Source: Lepraria neglecta (taxonomy: Eukaryota; Ascomycota; Lecanoromycetes; Lecanorales; Stereocaulaceae). From it: a stretch of DNA of 64,000 bases. Shown piece after piece: positions 12,290 to 24,059 of this stretch; position 1 is the first letter of the stretch; every line of letters begins with the position of its first letter. The notes beneath the pieces were generated by a model. It did not search any database, was not told the origin of the DNA, and saw only the letters and a list, made by a program, of their open reading frames with translations. The position numbers were made by a program, and so were the translations under genes. The stretch lies in NCBI GenBank assembly GCA_033220425.1, contig CM065649.1, positions 5,084,001 to 5,148,000 on the forward strand, in the 5' to 3' direction.

Positions 12290-12804
12290 TGTTACGATTA
12301 GGAAACATGATCAGGGATACGCTCAAGGAGCGTAGCGCCTGTTATAGTTCGAGTCGACGAATCGGTGTCCGACTCGGACAGACCCTGAAGGCTTGGCATA
12401 TTAAGCGATGAGCGCAGTGGTCGCAATAAGCGCGGTGCGATTAGTGCGATCAGTGCGATCAAGAAGGCTTGGCATGTTAAGCGATAAGCGCAGTGGTCGC
12501 AATGAGCGCGGTGTGATCAGTGCGACCAGTGCGATCGGAAATGCTTGGCATGGATTTCGTATGTCTATATATGCGGAGCACTGCTCGTACCACTTGGAGC
12601 ATCGTGCTCAACTTGCTATTCAATTGTTTACTACATGCGATAGATCTCTTAGGCTAGGTACTAAATATATATCATCTAATCATATACTAGACCCGCTTAG
12701 CATCACTTGAAGCCTGCTTCACCCTCTTGCTCTATTGCACCTCTATCCCTATTGAGAATCAATCTACATATAACGGACCACCGCACGCAACGTGGTTCGT
12801 AACA
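12290..12804 (+). repeat. 3' LTR of element B
   Basis: It starts TGTTACGATT directly after a purine tract (GGGAGAGGGAGC at 12275-12286) and ends GTAACA at 12804. It is about 515 bp, longer than the roughly 410-420 bp LTRs of A, C and E because of an internal duplication. It keeps many CpA and TpG dinucleotides, so it is less mutated than the internal region. The open stretch 12408-12710 inside it is a by-product of that low mutation and not a gene. Confidence 0.88.
12388..12539 (+). repeat. 76-bp tandem duplication inside the LTR of element B
   Basis: Two 76-bp units start at 12388 and 12464. A partial third begins at 12540 with the shared word GCTTGGCAT. Units are rich in GCGATGAGCGCAGTGG-like and TGCGATCAGTGCGATC words. 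The duplication accounts for the extra length of this LTR. Confidence 0.9.
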
Positions 12805-15800
12805 ATACTTTCGTTACCTGTTATAATTCAGCGCTACCATAAGGAGATTACCTTTGATATTATTAGGATGGCTATCTATCACGTAATTTTAGGAATACCT
12901 TGGTTAAAGAAGTATAATCTAATAATCGATTAGATAAGAGGAGTACTCGAAATTAGACGATTTGGCTATATTACCAAAATCGAGCCTATATATCGATAGT
13001 ATACGATAATAGATGAGAAGTCGAACCGAAAACCGGTCGAGGTATATATTGCCTTAGCTTCGCACAAGGGCGGCACTAAACGGTAGTCCGACTCTATAGT
13101 TACTAGTAAAGGTTAGCGGGATAATAAAGTAAGAGCTAAGGGAGGAACCGATATACCCTCTATCCCTTAAGAGTATAGTAAGTAGGCGCACTTATTTAAG
13201 GAAGAGACGAATATAGAAGTATTGCCTAGGTACTAGCTATAGGATTATAAGATTAAACTCGAACCTAGTAGATAGCCGATATTTAGATCTATTTACGTAT
13301 TATTAGAAAAGGAACTTAAAGTACTTCGCGGGTATATTAACGAGAATCTTAAAAAGGGATTTATTCGGGAATCTAAATTACTAGTAGGTTATCCTATCCT
13401 CTTTGTACTAAAGAAGGACGGAAGCTTAAGACTATATATTGACTATCGAAAGTTAAACGATATTACGATCAAAAACAGATATCTATTGCCAAATATAGGG
13501 GAGCTATAGGATCGGCTCGGCAAAGCAAGGATATTTACTAAACTGGATCTTAGAGGCGTATATAACCTAATACGGATAAAAGAAGGCGAGGAATAGAAAA
13601 CTGCCTTCTAAACGAGATATAGCTACTATAAGTATCTAGTAATCCCGTTTGGACTTACCAACGCACTAGTAACCTGCTAAGCACTTATTAATAATATTAT
13701 ACGAGTATATTTAGATCGAATAGCGATAGTATACCTCGATAATATACTAATCTATTCTGAGAACAAGGAAGAATATATTAAGTATATATAGGACGTTATC
13801 GAATATCTATTATAAGCGAAACTTCTCCTTAAACTAGAAAAGTACGAATTTTATCGATAGGCGGTGGAATTTCTAGGATTTATAGTTAGTACGAAAGGTA
13901 TTAGTATAAGCCTAGAAAAGATCAAAGCTATCGCTAAATAGCCTATACTATAGGACGTTAAAGTAGTATAAAGCTTTTTAGGTTTTGCTAACTTTAATAG
14001 GAAGCTTATTAAGGGCTACTCTAAGAAAGTACTATCTCTAATAGATATTATAAAAAAAGATATTAGGTTTATATAGGGGAAAGACTAATAAGAATTATTC
14101 GATATATTAAAGAAAGTATGTACGGATCTACTAGTACTCTATACCTTTTAGATAAACGAGCCAGCTCGTATCGAAATAGATATATCGGATCTTGTAATTA
14201 GAGTATACCTATATTAAATAAAAGACTAAAAGTAGTATCTAGTTACCTACTATTCGAGGAAGATATTAGTAGTAGAATAGAACTATAATATACACGATAA
14301 GGAGCTACTTGCCGTAGTTTATATATTATAAAACTAGTAAGTATATATAGAGAGCTACTCGGACTTAACTATCTTTATAGATTATAAGAATCTTCTTAAC
14401 TTTATAATAATAAAGGAGTTAAATAGAAGATAGATTCGATAGTTAGAACTATTAGGTCAATATAAGTTCAAGATAACCTATACCCTAGGAAAAGATAATG
14501 GCCGAGTAGATACCCTTAGTAGGCGATCGGACTATATAGAAGGAAAGAACGTTATAGAATAACTAATCCTAAAGAGAGAAGCGGACGAATCGCTAGTACT
14601 ATACCAGGTATTAGTAGCGACCCTTCGTATATCAGGACCTAATATAACGGATAGGATCGTAAAGGCCTACGATAACGATATATTCGTAATAAACCTACGA
14701 AAGGATTAGTAGGATTTAGTATTACTTAAATATTAGGATAAGACCTACTTGCTTGATATATATATTAAAGAAGTAATTAGGGATTACTATAACGACCTAT
14801 TATAAGGTTACCTAGGAGTATCTAAAACGATGGAACTCCTAGGACGAGGATACGCGGCGCTGAGGCTTCGGGCACGCGTTGAATAATATATTAAAGAATA
14901 TATCTAGTACCAGTAGAATAAGGCGGCACGATACGCCAAGTACGGACAAATATAGTTTACTCCTGTACTAGAATCACTATAGGATGATATTACAATGGAC
15001 TTCGTAGTTAAACTACTACTATCGAAGGACCTAGCTATATAGGATACCTTCGACTTAATTATAGTCATTATAGATAAACTAATAAAGTATATAATTATAA
15101 TACCGTTCAAAGAAACCTACAAAGTAGATTAGTTAGCTTTCGTTTTACTCGATAAGCTAATAAGAGATTATAGTATACCAAAATCGATAATATCCGATAG
15201 AGATAAGTTATTTACTTCTAACTACTGGAAAACGCTAATCGCAGTAATTAGAACTAAACTTCGGATATTAATAGTATATTACCTATAGACTAATAGATAA
15301 ATAGAATATGCAAATTAGATAATGGAAGTATACCTAAGATACTATATAAACTAGAAGTAAGATAACTAGGTTTTACTACTTCTAATAGTATAACTAGCGT
15401 ATAATAATAAAAGATTAGATATAATAGGTCTAACTCTATTCTTTGCCAACTATAGAAAGAATATAAATATATTTCTGCAACCTAGAGGAGGACCTAATAT
15501 AGAAAGAGCCTTAGTTAAGGCGGATAAGCTAAAGAATTTATATAAAGAGATACAAAGGTCTATCGAAAGCTCTAATACTAAGTTAAAGGAATAAGTTAAC
15601 TAGAAAAGAAAGAATATTCCTTAGCTAAAAGAGGGGGATAAAGTATATCTCTTAACGAAAAATATAAGGATAACGAGACTAAGTAAGAAACTAGATTACG
15701 TTAAGGTTAGACTATTCTTGATTAAATAGATAAAGGGACCGGTTAACTATAAACTCTAACTTCTATCCGATATAAAGGTATATCCGATATTCTATATCTC

Positions 15801-15815
15801 ACTTCTAGAGCTAGT
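12805..15815 (+). pseudogene. pol region of element A (PR to integrase; chromodomain continues at 21770-21960)
   Basis: The frame aligns with B's pol from its protease C-terminal half onward. The RT block is near 13430-13470, and the catalytic box at 13732-13758 reads YLDN-ILIYS. RNase H lies about 14160-14430 and the integrase about 14740-15800. The insertion of D at 15815 separates the integrase tail from the chromodomain. The latter reads KVERILDRRN, then KGYNETENTWEPF, near 21815-21915. A surviving open piece at 12727-12933 spans the LTR/protease junction and is not a gene. Confidence 0.85.
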
Positions 15816-16029
15816 TGTCACGGCTTGGCCATTGCTTACTTACTATTGTTACCGATACGCGTAGTATAGAGCATGGTTATCGAACGTTCGATCATCGCTC
15901 AGCGCTCATAGCTAGCGGCTTAGCGCGCCTCTAAGACGCGCAGGCTTTATGTATCTATCTTCTCTCCTTAGATATATTCTTCTAGTTATATTATACCCCT
16001 ATCGACTCGCTCTAGGCAGGCCCCTAATA
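15816..16029 (+). repeat. 5' LTR of element D
   Basis: It is 214 bp, starts TGTCACGGCTTGG and ends CCCCTAATA. It pairs with 21551-21764; nearly all differences are transitions of the RIP type. Confidence 0.94.
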
Positions 16030-17790
16030 TTAGAATATATCTCTCTTTACCCCTACCCTCGTAAGTTCGTCAGCGAGGTAAAATAAATAGTAAAGCTCGT
16101 AGCTAGTCAGCGAGTTAAAACAAGTGTCGAGGAACCCCTTTCAGTATCCGATCTAGATTAGTACTATAGTATACCGTTGATACGTTAACGAAGGCTCTAT
16201 TATATAAGCAAGCTCCTAGCGAGCGACTCTAAACCCTAGAAGTATCAAGTTAACGCGTTCTGAAGAGGCTAAAGCCTGCCCCCTAATACTATCCTAGGAT
16301 AATATCTTTTCGACCCGTCAGCTATTACCCCTACCTTATAGGTACCTCGGTCTTCGTCCCTCTGCCTACCCTATTACCCTCTATATCCCCTACTACTATA
16401 GCGCGAGGCTATAAGCTAGACCCCTACTAGCGAGAAGACATCCTCCGGCGAGTAGAAACCCGTCAACGTACCTCCTTCCTCCTACCCGATAACGATACTA
16501 GTACGGACGCTTAAGGCGTAGCCACTATATGGGATATCAGAACTATACCCTAACTATAATACTGGGTATCAAGGGAGCTAATAGCTGTGATAGTAGCCCT
16601 GATAGAACTCCGCCAGGAAAGAGACGCAGCTATATCCTACATTGAAGATTAGGAATTAATAACTACTAAACTGGACTAGGCGGCGGAAGTAGCGCAGGAA
16701 GCGCAGGCTTAGAGGCGAACTACCTAAGATAAATACCGAACTCTTAGATAAAGGAACTCCTAACTAGAAACTAAAGTCGGACGCCTAGAGGAGTAGGTTA
16801 CTATATTAGAAGAAGGTATACCTCCGCGCTAAATAACCCCTAGCTCTACTATCGGTAGTAGTAAGCAGTATACCGCCAAAATATTAGACCCCCTACTATT
16901 CTGCTAGCTAGATAGAGATATTACCTTAGAGGACTAGACGTAACGTATCCGGGATAAGTTAATAGTAAATAAAGACTACTTTGAGGATGATACTACTAGA
17001 ACTATCTATATTATCTCCCGTACTAGAGGTATTGCCGCTAAGTAGATATACTCCTACCGTACTGAAGACCCTGATTACTTTACTACCCCTAACGAGGTAC
17101 TAAGTATACTCTAAGACGTAATATATAACCCTAATAAGCGGTCAGATATACGTTGAGAGTTTAAGGCACTTAAAATAAAGGTAACCGAAACCTTCGCCGT
17201 ATTCCTACTAAAATTCTATAAGTATACTACTTACTTGAAACTTAACGAAGTAATTATAGTTAAGGAGTTAACTAAGAAGGTAATACCTCGCCTTTAACGA
17301 GCTATTACTACTAATACTATAGAGTTTAATATAATTAAGGGACTTGGAGACTACTGCCAACGGGTAGATAATTAGTTATATAATATAGACTCTACCTATA
17401 AGTATAAGAAGGAGTTAGTTAAATGCGTAATAGCCCCGCCTACTAGTTCTTTAAAAGTACCCCGAGTTACTGCGTATACGCCCCCGATGAAGCGTCTATC
17501 GGTTGAACTAGCCGTTATTATCGCCCCTAGACGTACTATCTCCCCGAAACCATCCTCCGGTAACTATTATAACTATAGTAAAGAAGGCTACTAGGCTAAG
17601 GACTACCCTATTCTAAAGAAAGAAGGAATCTAGAAAATCGCTACTAATAGCGAAGACTCGACAAGCTCTAAGGATAAGCTTAGAGCCAGCGGAAATAAGA
17701 TAAATTAGTTAGAGGTTTCGGAAAACTAGAAGTCCTCAGGGAAGTCGCCCTTAAGGACCTACTATTCCTATTATTAGTAGATATTAGCGA
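16030..17790 (+). pseudogene. gag region of element D
   Basis: This is a Gag-like region with a capsid-type stretch around 16900-17420. A zinc knuckle at 17562-17609 reads Y-x2-Y-x4-Y, then Lys-Asp-Tyr-Pro. All expected Cys and His ligands are Tyr, and a TAG replaces one residue beside them. No start codon can be fixed because the frame is closed by many TAG/TAA codons. The region is unrelated at sequence level to the family-1 gag. Confidence 0.7.
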
Positions 17791-20700
17791 TCTATATAGA
17801 AGAAGATTATTTATATACCCTATTATATTACTTGCTTAAGGAAAAGAATACTAATCTAAAGCCCTTACTAATACGGGTACTATAGTATATTCATTTATTA
17901 ATAAAAAGGAAGTATAACTCCTATCTAATTACCTTAATATTATTCCTATACCTCTCGCTAAACTATATTACCTCTATAACTATAACGGTAAGATACGAAA
18001 GAAACCCGTTACCTATACTATTTACCCTTCTATAAAAGTCTACGATTATCTCGAGTCGACCGTACCTATACTTATTGCCAACCTAGGTAACTAATATATT
18101 ATCCTCGGTAAGCTATAGATAAATAAGTATAAGGTCCTACTAGATATAGCGGATAACTATATTATCTTCTTGCCTAGCTATTATAATTATACCGGAGCTC
18201 CTTAGGCTCGCCTAAAGGCTTCGAAGGAACCTCTACTACCGCTCCTATCGCCTGAAGAAAATAAGGTACTTAATATCGCTGAGATTAGCGCTACTATATT
18301 CTATATATATATAAGGAATTAAAAGAAGCGCGACGTCTAATACTTCTCTATAATAATGGCTGAGTTAGAGAAGGCTATCTAGAAGGGATCTATACTAGAC
18401 TAGATCTATAAGGTATCGGAAGTAACGGAGGGGACAGTCGAGTAGAAGCTTCTCTAGGAATACTATAATCTTATTAATATCTTTAACCGGAGTAAAGTAA
18501 AGGAACTACCGCTATATCGGTTATACGATTATAAGATTAAACTGGAATCTAGAAAGAAGCCCCCTTAGAGTCGCCTATACTTAATATCTAGATTCAAGCT
18601 CTAGAAGGTAAAGGAATACTTAGACGATAATCTTAAGAAGGGCTTTATCTTACCTAGCACGGCTCTCTATATATTACTAGTCCTTTTTATCTAAAAGTAC
18701 GATAGAAGTCTCCGTTTCTATATCGACTATTGGAAACTTAACGCCCTTACGATTCGGAACTACTATCCTATACCGCTTATTAAGGAAACGCTTACTCGCG
18801 TTATCGGATATAAATATCTTACGAAGCTGGATATTATTGCCGCATTTAATAAGCTTCGCGTATATCTAGACAGCGAAGATCTTACGACGTTTACTACCTC
18901 CTTCGGAGCGTTTAAATACTATATCCTACTATTTGGCCTAACTAATAGACCTATATCCTTCTAGTACTATATAAATGATACCCTCTTCGAATACCTAAAC
19001 GATTTCTACTAATTCTATCTAGATAATATCCTAATCTATAGCAAGACGGAAAAAGAGTATAAGTAATATATACGAAAGGTCTTACTAAAGCTTCGGGAGG
19101 TAGGACTATAAGTTAATATCGAGAAATACGAATTCTACGTCTAAGAGATAACCTTCCTCGGACTAATTATATTAATAGAAGGTCTATATATAGACCCTTC
19201 TAAGGTTAAGGTTATTAGTAACTAGGAACCCCTAACTCGTCTAAAGGAGGTATAAGTATTCGTTAGTTTCTATAACTTCTACCGCCGGTTTATAAAGGAC
19301 TTCTCGAAAATAGTTAGACCCTTAGTATCACTTACTAGAAAGGATTGTCTATTCTAGTAGTCTAAAGTATATCAGGCGGCCTTCGAGCGTCTTAAGAGTA
19401 CGGTTACTAGTGCCCTAGTACTTCGGTATTACGATAGATCCCGACTAGCGGTGCTGGAGATAGATTCGTCCGATTACGTTAATAGCGGTATCCTATCCCA
19501 AGCTGACGATGACGGAGTCCTTTATCCAGTTATATTCTATAGTAAGAACCTACTACCTACGGAGTATAACTATAAGATCTACGATAAGGAGCTGCTTGTA
19601 ATCGTCCGCTGCCTAGAATACTGGCGCCCTAAATTGGAATCAACTGACATCCCTATCCAAATATTCACTGATTATAAGAGCGTTAAATATTTTATATAGA
19701 TAAAGGAGCTAATACGCCGTCAAGCTCGATAGGCAGAGAAATTAGCTAATTTCAACTTCAAAATTATATACCGGAGTAGTAAATCCAACGGTAAAGCAGA
19801 CGCCTTGACACGTATACCGAACTTAGTACCTACTAATAACCAAGATAAGCGTCAAAAGTATTAATACCGTGCTCTACTATCTCTAGAGTATTTTTAGAAA
19901 TTCTCTAAGGATAGAGACCTTAAAGAGGGGGGTAGTGGTAATAATACTATATTAGACGAACGGATCAACGCGATAGCTGATAAAGATTTACCTCTATATA
20001 TAAGGGTAGTACTAGTAAACAAGGAAGACGACGACTGTTAGCGTATCCGTAATACCCTCGCGAAGGATCCGTCTCAGATATTCGAGATAATCAACCTACG
20101 TTATTACTCTAGTTATAATAATGTACTCTTCTATAAGGATCGTCTTTGGATTCTAGTAATGGCTGAGCTCCGCACGGACCTAATCAAGGAAAGCCATAAC
20201 TAACCTGTATACGGCCATCCTAGTAGAGATAGGACGCTTAAGTTAGTAAAGAGACAGTTCTACTGGCATAGTATAAAAGATGAGATTACCCGCTATATCC
20301 GTAATTACCATATCTGCCAACGAAGCAAGGCCCCTCGAGACCAATATAATGGGCTACTGCAGGCTTTACCGGTACCGGAGTAACGCTGGCAAGATATCTC
20401 GATAGACTTCATTACTGGACTTCCCGTCTCGGAAGGGTATAATACTATATATACTATAGTCGACCGGCTTTCCAAAGAGCGCCACTATACTCTATATATT
20501 ATAACCGATCAAGGCACGTCTACGGAAGCCACAGCCGACATCCTAATAAGATATATCTTCCGCTCGTATAGTCTCCCAGAGTCGATTATCTCTGATCGAG
20601 GGCTATAGTTTATATCGTTAGTATAGAAGGCACTATATCAGCGACTAAAGATCAATATCAAGCTATCTACGGTGTTCTATCCGGAAACTGACGGTTAGAC

Positions 20701-21530
20701 GGAACGGGCTAATCAAGACGTCGAGCGTTACCTGAGAACGTATTACTCGTATATACAAGATAATTGGTTCTGACTTCTCCCTATAGCCGAATTTATAGAT
20801 AATAACTCTATTACTAGTGCTATAGGAATAACTCCCTTCTTTGCCAATAAAGGTTTCTACCCTCGGATATCTTTCTCTCTACCTGCAGACACTAGATCTA
20901 CGGCTCGTAAGCATATCTAGTATACTAAGGCGAACGATATCGCAGACCGTATAACGAGAGTCTTAGACTTTATAACCAAGTAATCCGTTATAAGCCGCAG
21001 GAGAATAACGGATTAAGCTAATAAGAAGCGGTCTAACGTTATATACGATAAAGGAGATATAGTATTCCTGTCCAGTCGGAATATAAGTATAGAATATCCG
21101 AGTAGGAAACTGGATGACAAGATACTAGGACCTTTTAAGGTATTAGATAAAGTTGGATCATCTTACCGCCTAGAACTCCTATCTAGTATATAAATATATG
21201 ATATCTTCTACCCTAGTCTACTACGAAAAGTATCTACGGACCCTTTACCTGGTCAGCGAACGGAGCCGCCAAGACCTATTATAGTAGATAACTAGGAAGA
21301 GTGGGAGATCGACGATATCTTGGATGCTAGACTATTCGGTCGTGGCCGCTATCTGTAGTTCCGGGTCTAATAGAAGAACGAGCAATAACCGGACCGCTAA
21401 TGGTACTATGCGGATGGCGGCAAATTTGGCAACGCTCAGGATATAGTCGACGACTTCTATGCGCGCTACCCGAACAAACTAGGTAGTCCGAGTCGGCTAT
21501 AGTCGCCTTGCCTTCCGTATCAGGGACGAT
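17791..21530 (+). pseudogene. pol region of element D with C-terminal chromodomain
   Basis: Protease lies near 17860-17910, its expected catalytic Asp reading Asn before TGT. The reverse transcriptase has FYIDYWKLNALT near 18715-18750 and a catalytic box near 19014-19040 reading YLDN-ILIYS. RNase H lies about 19450-19700. The integrase zinc-binding domain at about 20210-20340 keeps both His and the NYHICQR segment, with one Cys changed to Tyr. In the integrase core, the first Asp is near 20405, the second in SDRG near 20596, and the Glu in QDVERYLR near 20722; all three DDE residues are present. The chromodomain at 21300-21480 starts WEIDDILDAR and ends DIVDDFYARYP. Several TAG codons at Trp/Gln sites make it non-functional. 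Confidence 0.88.
19451..19699 (+). pseudogene. RNase H domain of element D (surviving open segment)
   Basis: An 82-residue open stretch covers most of a retroelement RNase H domain. It starts with EIDSSDYVNSG around the first acidic residues, continues through FYSKNLLPTEYNY, YDKELLVIV and EYWRPKLE, and ends with FTDYKSVKYF. The order and spacing match Ty3/Gypsy RNase H. It degrades the RNA strand of the RNA:DNA hybrid in the family. It is part of the interrupted pol frame and not an independent gene; the Met at its start is internal. Confidence 0.85.
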
Positions 21531-21550
21531 ACTTGCTTGAAGGGGGGTAG

Positions 21551-21764
21551 TGTCACGGCTTGGCCATTGCTTGCTTACTGTTGTTACCGATACGCGTAGT
21601 ATGGAGCATGGTTATCGAATGTTCGATCATCGCTCAGCGCTTATAGCTAGCGGCTTGGCGCGCCTCTAAGACGCGCAGGCTTCATATATCTATCTTCTCT
21701 CCTTAGATATGTTCTTCTAGTTATATTACACCCCTATCGACTCGCTCTAGGCAGGCCCCTGACA
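21551..21764 (+). repeat. 3' LTR of element D
   Basis: It is 214 bp, starts TGTCACGGCTTGG after the purine tract and ends CCCCTGACA. The CTAGT duplication follows. It is better preserved than the left LTR. Confidence 0.95.
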
Positions 21765-22019
21765 CTAGTAGACTCTAGTATACCTCTCTAAGAAACGTTT
21801 TATTATAATATTAAGGAAGAAATAGAGTATAAGGTCGAAAGGATCCTAGATAGAAGAAATTAGTTCTATCTAGTTAAATAGAAAGGGTATAACGAAACAG
21901 AAAATACCTGGGAACCTTTTAGGAACCTTGCGGGGAACTATAGGGAATATCTCTAAGAGTTCTATTAGAGATAAGAGAAGACCAGTCGAAGCTCTCAGGG
22001 ACTTCTATCCCGCTAGGGA

Positions 22020-22440
22020 GATTGAACCGTTCGGACGAGACGTTAAATATTAAATCATCAGAAGAACTAGGAGCGACACGTTGATCCTCCTCTAACTCCC
22101 TAATATTCTATAACTCTCGGTCTACTATTCTTTTCTTCTCGTTTTTAATAGAATTCAGTTAGGCCTAAAGACGTACTAATTTTGCGAGCGTATCGGTTAC
22201 TTCTTCTCGTAGCTCGTTGCGCTGCTTCTTAATACGACGTATTTCAAGGGGCGATACCATAAGGTTACACTTCCTACCACCAGTAATATAACTCGAACAC
22301 CTATCTGAATCGGTACCTATAAGGTACTGCTTGCCGCTGGCAACGTATTAGGAATATAGTCGTATAACGAAGTCGGAAAGCTTACTGGCCAACTCCTTTG
22401 AACGGATAGTTAGGTTAGATGATTATTTAGTATAGACGGG
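22020..22440 (-). pseudogene. Antisense accessory ORF of element A (best preserved copy)
   Basis: The minus-strand frame is open from the LTR (22638) through the polypurine tract and continues toward pol with few stops. Visible order: VPRNHPSFIPP, RSKELASKLSDFVIR, YLIGTDSDRCSS followed by GGRKCNLMVSP, EIRRIKKQRNELREE, a coiled-coil-like stretch to NIRELEEDQRV, then LIFNVSSERFNLPSG. The C-x2-C-x6-C type motif keeps its first and last Cys here. Comparing A, B, C and E shows conserved protein blocks despite RIP, which argues that the ancestor encoded a real protein. Function unknown; DNA or RNA binding would be a guess. Confidence 0.75.
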
Positions 22441-22494
22441 TGGTATAAAGGATGGATGGTTTCTCGGGACGAGAAATCTAGAGGGGGGAGCTAG

Positions 22495-22914
22495 TATTAG
22501 AACTAGAGGGTTCTGATAGAACTGTCGCGAAGGATATAAGACTTCGGATAGGATAGGCAAGTTAAGCGATGATCGTAATAATCGCAGTGCGAGTAATACT
22601 ATCAAGAATAATAATCGTAATAATCGTAGTGCGAGCAAAGCTATTATAGAATGCTTGGCGGGATTTCCTATTACTATATATACGAGTACTTACTTACTAC
22701 TTGGAGCATCGTGCTTAACTCTTCTATTTACATCTAGTACTTACTATATACGATAGATCTCTTAGGCTAGGCACTGAATATATATTACCTAATTATATAC
22801 TAGACCCGCTTAGCATCCATTAAAGCCTACTTTATACTCTTGTGTTGGCTATACCTCCATCCCTATTAAGAATCAATCTATATACGACTATCGCACGCAA
22901 CGTGGTTCGTAATA
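22495..22914 (+). repeat. 3' LTR of element A
   Basis: It is about 420 bp, starting TATTAGAACTAG right after the purine tract and ending GGTTCGTAATA at 22914. The internal GC-rich repeats of family 1 are seen at about 22566-22640. The open minus-strand reading 22638-22423 crosses it as part of the antisense ORF frame. Confidence 0.88.
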
Positions 22915-23627
22915 ATATCCTTACTAGAAAAGGACTCTTTAAAGTAGAGGGAGATAAGCTAAAGCCTAGAGGATATAGAATTCGACGAGGGCGATATATA
23001 GGACTATATTATTACTGGCGTTATACATAGTATAATTTTCGAACCCGGTAAGGATAGTAAGATAGGAGGTCTATACTATTAAATCTATTAGGAAGGTTAT
23101 CCTAATTTAGAGGATACTTAGGAACCCTTTAAGAGGGTCTCTTATCTACGGATACTATTAGGAAAGTTTTATAAGGAATACCCTAATAGACCTATAGTAG
23201 AATCGGTAGCCGCCGGAAGGAGGCTATAACGACGTATTCTAAAGAGACCTGCGTCTATAAATAAGGGCAAGGGTAGAAGAAAGCGTTAATATCTATAGCG
23301 ATACTATAAACGATAGTACTCTTTTATCTATTTTCCTATCTACTAGGGAGGTTTTTATAGTTTTAATAAGACTAAGGCGTTATATAAGATAGAAGGATTA
23401 AAGTTCGAAAGATATCGATTTAACTAATCGACTCGGACTTCGAGTTAGATTTCGTCTGCTCGATAGTCGTCTAATAATTACTAGTGTATTAGTATAATAT
23501 CTATATAATAGGGTACCGACGTACTGTAAAGCTACTCCGATAGAGATAGCTAGTTACTATTATTCTTCTTCCTACGCTTACTACCTTATAGGAGCTTGTT
23601 TTAGAAAAGGGAGGATAATTATAAGTA
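22915..23627. other. AT-rich spacer between element A and the hAT-type element
   Basis: There is no recognisable protein or RNA gene. The stretch shows the RIP-like base pattern and is probably decayed repeat sequence. A short open frame at 22842-23030 overlaps the LTR end and looks accidental. Confidence 0.5.
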
Positions 23628-23847
23628 TAGCCCGGAAAGATATAGAATATCCTATAGGATATCCCAAGGGTTAGGTATAGGATTCCGGTATAGGATGGGA
23701 TTAGAAGATCCTAAATCCCATATCTTTTAGGAGATATAGGATGGGATCTCAATAGGATATCCTACGGTATAGGATATTAGTAGGATCAATCTATAGTATA
23801 GGATATTTATAGGATATCCTAGTAGCGGATAAGATAATATTTTATAT
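23628..23847 (+). repeat. Left inverted end of the hAT-type element
   Basis: About 220 bp pair with the reverse complement of 32119-32329. The end is built from repeated GGATATCC, TATAGGATAT and GATGGGAT words. This is the kind of subterminal repetition at which hAT transposases bind in other systems (family knowledge). Confidence 0.85.
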
Positions 23848-24059
23848 CTTAATTATATTCTTTTTAATCTTATAATAACTAGACTAATAACTAGAATAAT
23901 AACTATAAAACTTATTACAATTTCTATCGCTTACGCCGTAAGATAGCTACTATCCCTGATTACTTCTAGGCCTCTTGTTGTCGAGCATCCTTATTCCTAT
24001 TCTCCTCCCTAGAAATTTTACTAAGTACCCCTAAACCTTCTACTCTAACCCTATTTAAT

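Larger units (their letters stand above)
1..12804 (+). mobile_element. Element B: RIP-degraded Ty3/Gypsy chromovirus-type LTR retrotransposon (5' LTR outside window)
   Basis: The first window bases align with sequence about 10 bases inside the 5' LTR/internal junction of element E (35871 onward), so B's 5' LTR should lie immediately left of the window. Domain order is gag, zinc knuckle, protease, reverse transcriptase, RNase H, integrase and chromodomain, then a polypurine tract and a 3' LTR at 12290-12804. Element C interrupts it at 5075-11616. B itself sits inside element A: its LTR ends at 12804 and the next base resumes A's protease. ATACT at 12805-12809 is the predicted target-site duplication, whose partner lies left of the window. 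The coding frame is closed by dozens of TAG/TAA codons, so B cannot be autonomous. Confidence 0.9.
15816..21764 (+). mobile_element. Element D: complete Ty3/Gypsy element of a second family, TSD CTAGT
   Basis: Two 214-bp LTRs (15816-16029 and 21551-21764) bound a 5.9-kb element coding on the plus strand. Perfect 5-bp duplications CTAGT flank it (15811-15815 and 21765-21769). A polypurine tract GAAGGGGGGTAG ends at 21550. LTRs start TGTCACGG and end TGACA; the left copy has drifted to TAATA. LTR sequence, gag and pol differ from family 1, though both families end in a chromodomain. Mutation is lighter in the second half, where integrase and RNase H motifs survive. Confidence 0.95.
12805..22914 (+). 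mobile_element. Element A: outer Ty3/Gypsy host element, 3' part (interrupted by B and D)
   Basis: The sequence resumes inside the protease domain right after B's LTR. It continues through RT, RNase H and integrase to 15815, where element D is inserted, then from 21770 through the chromodomain, the antisense ORF, a polypurine tract (AGAGGGGGGAGC at 22480-22491) and a 3' LTR ending at 22914. Its 5' half should lie left of the window beyond B. A is the same family as B, C and E, shares their LTR start (TATTAGAACTAG), and is older than B and D. Confidence 0.88.

Noticed and set aside
12408-12710. Small coding gene of 100 codons
   Set aside because: It lies wholly inside element B's LTR and consists of the 76-bp tandem repeat read in one frame.
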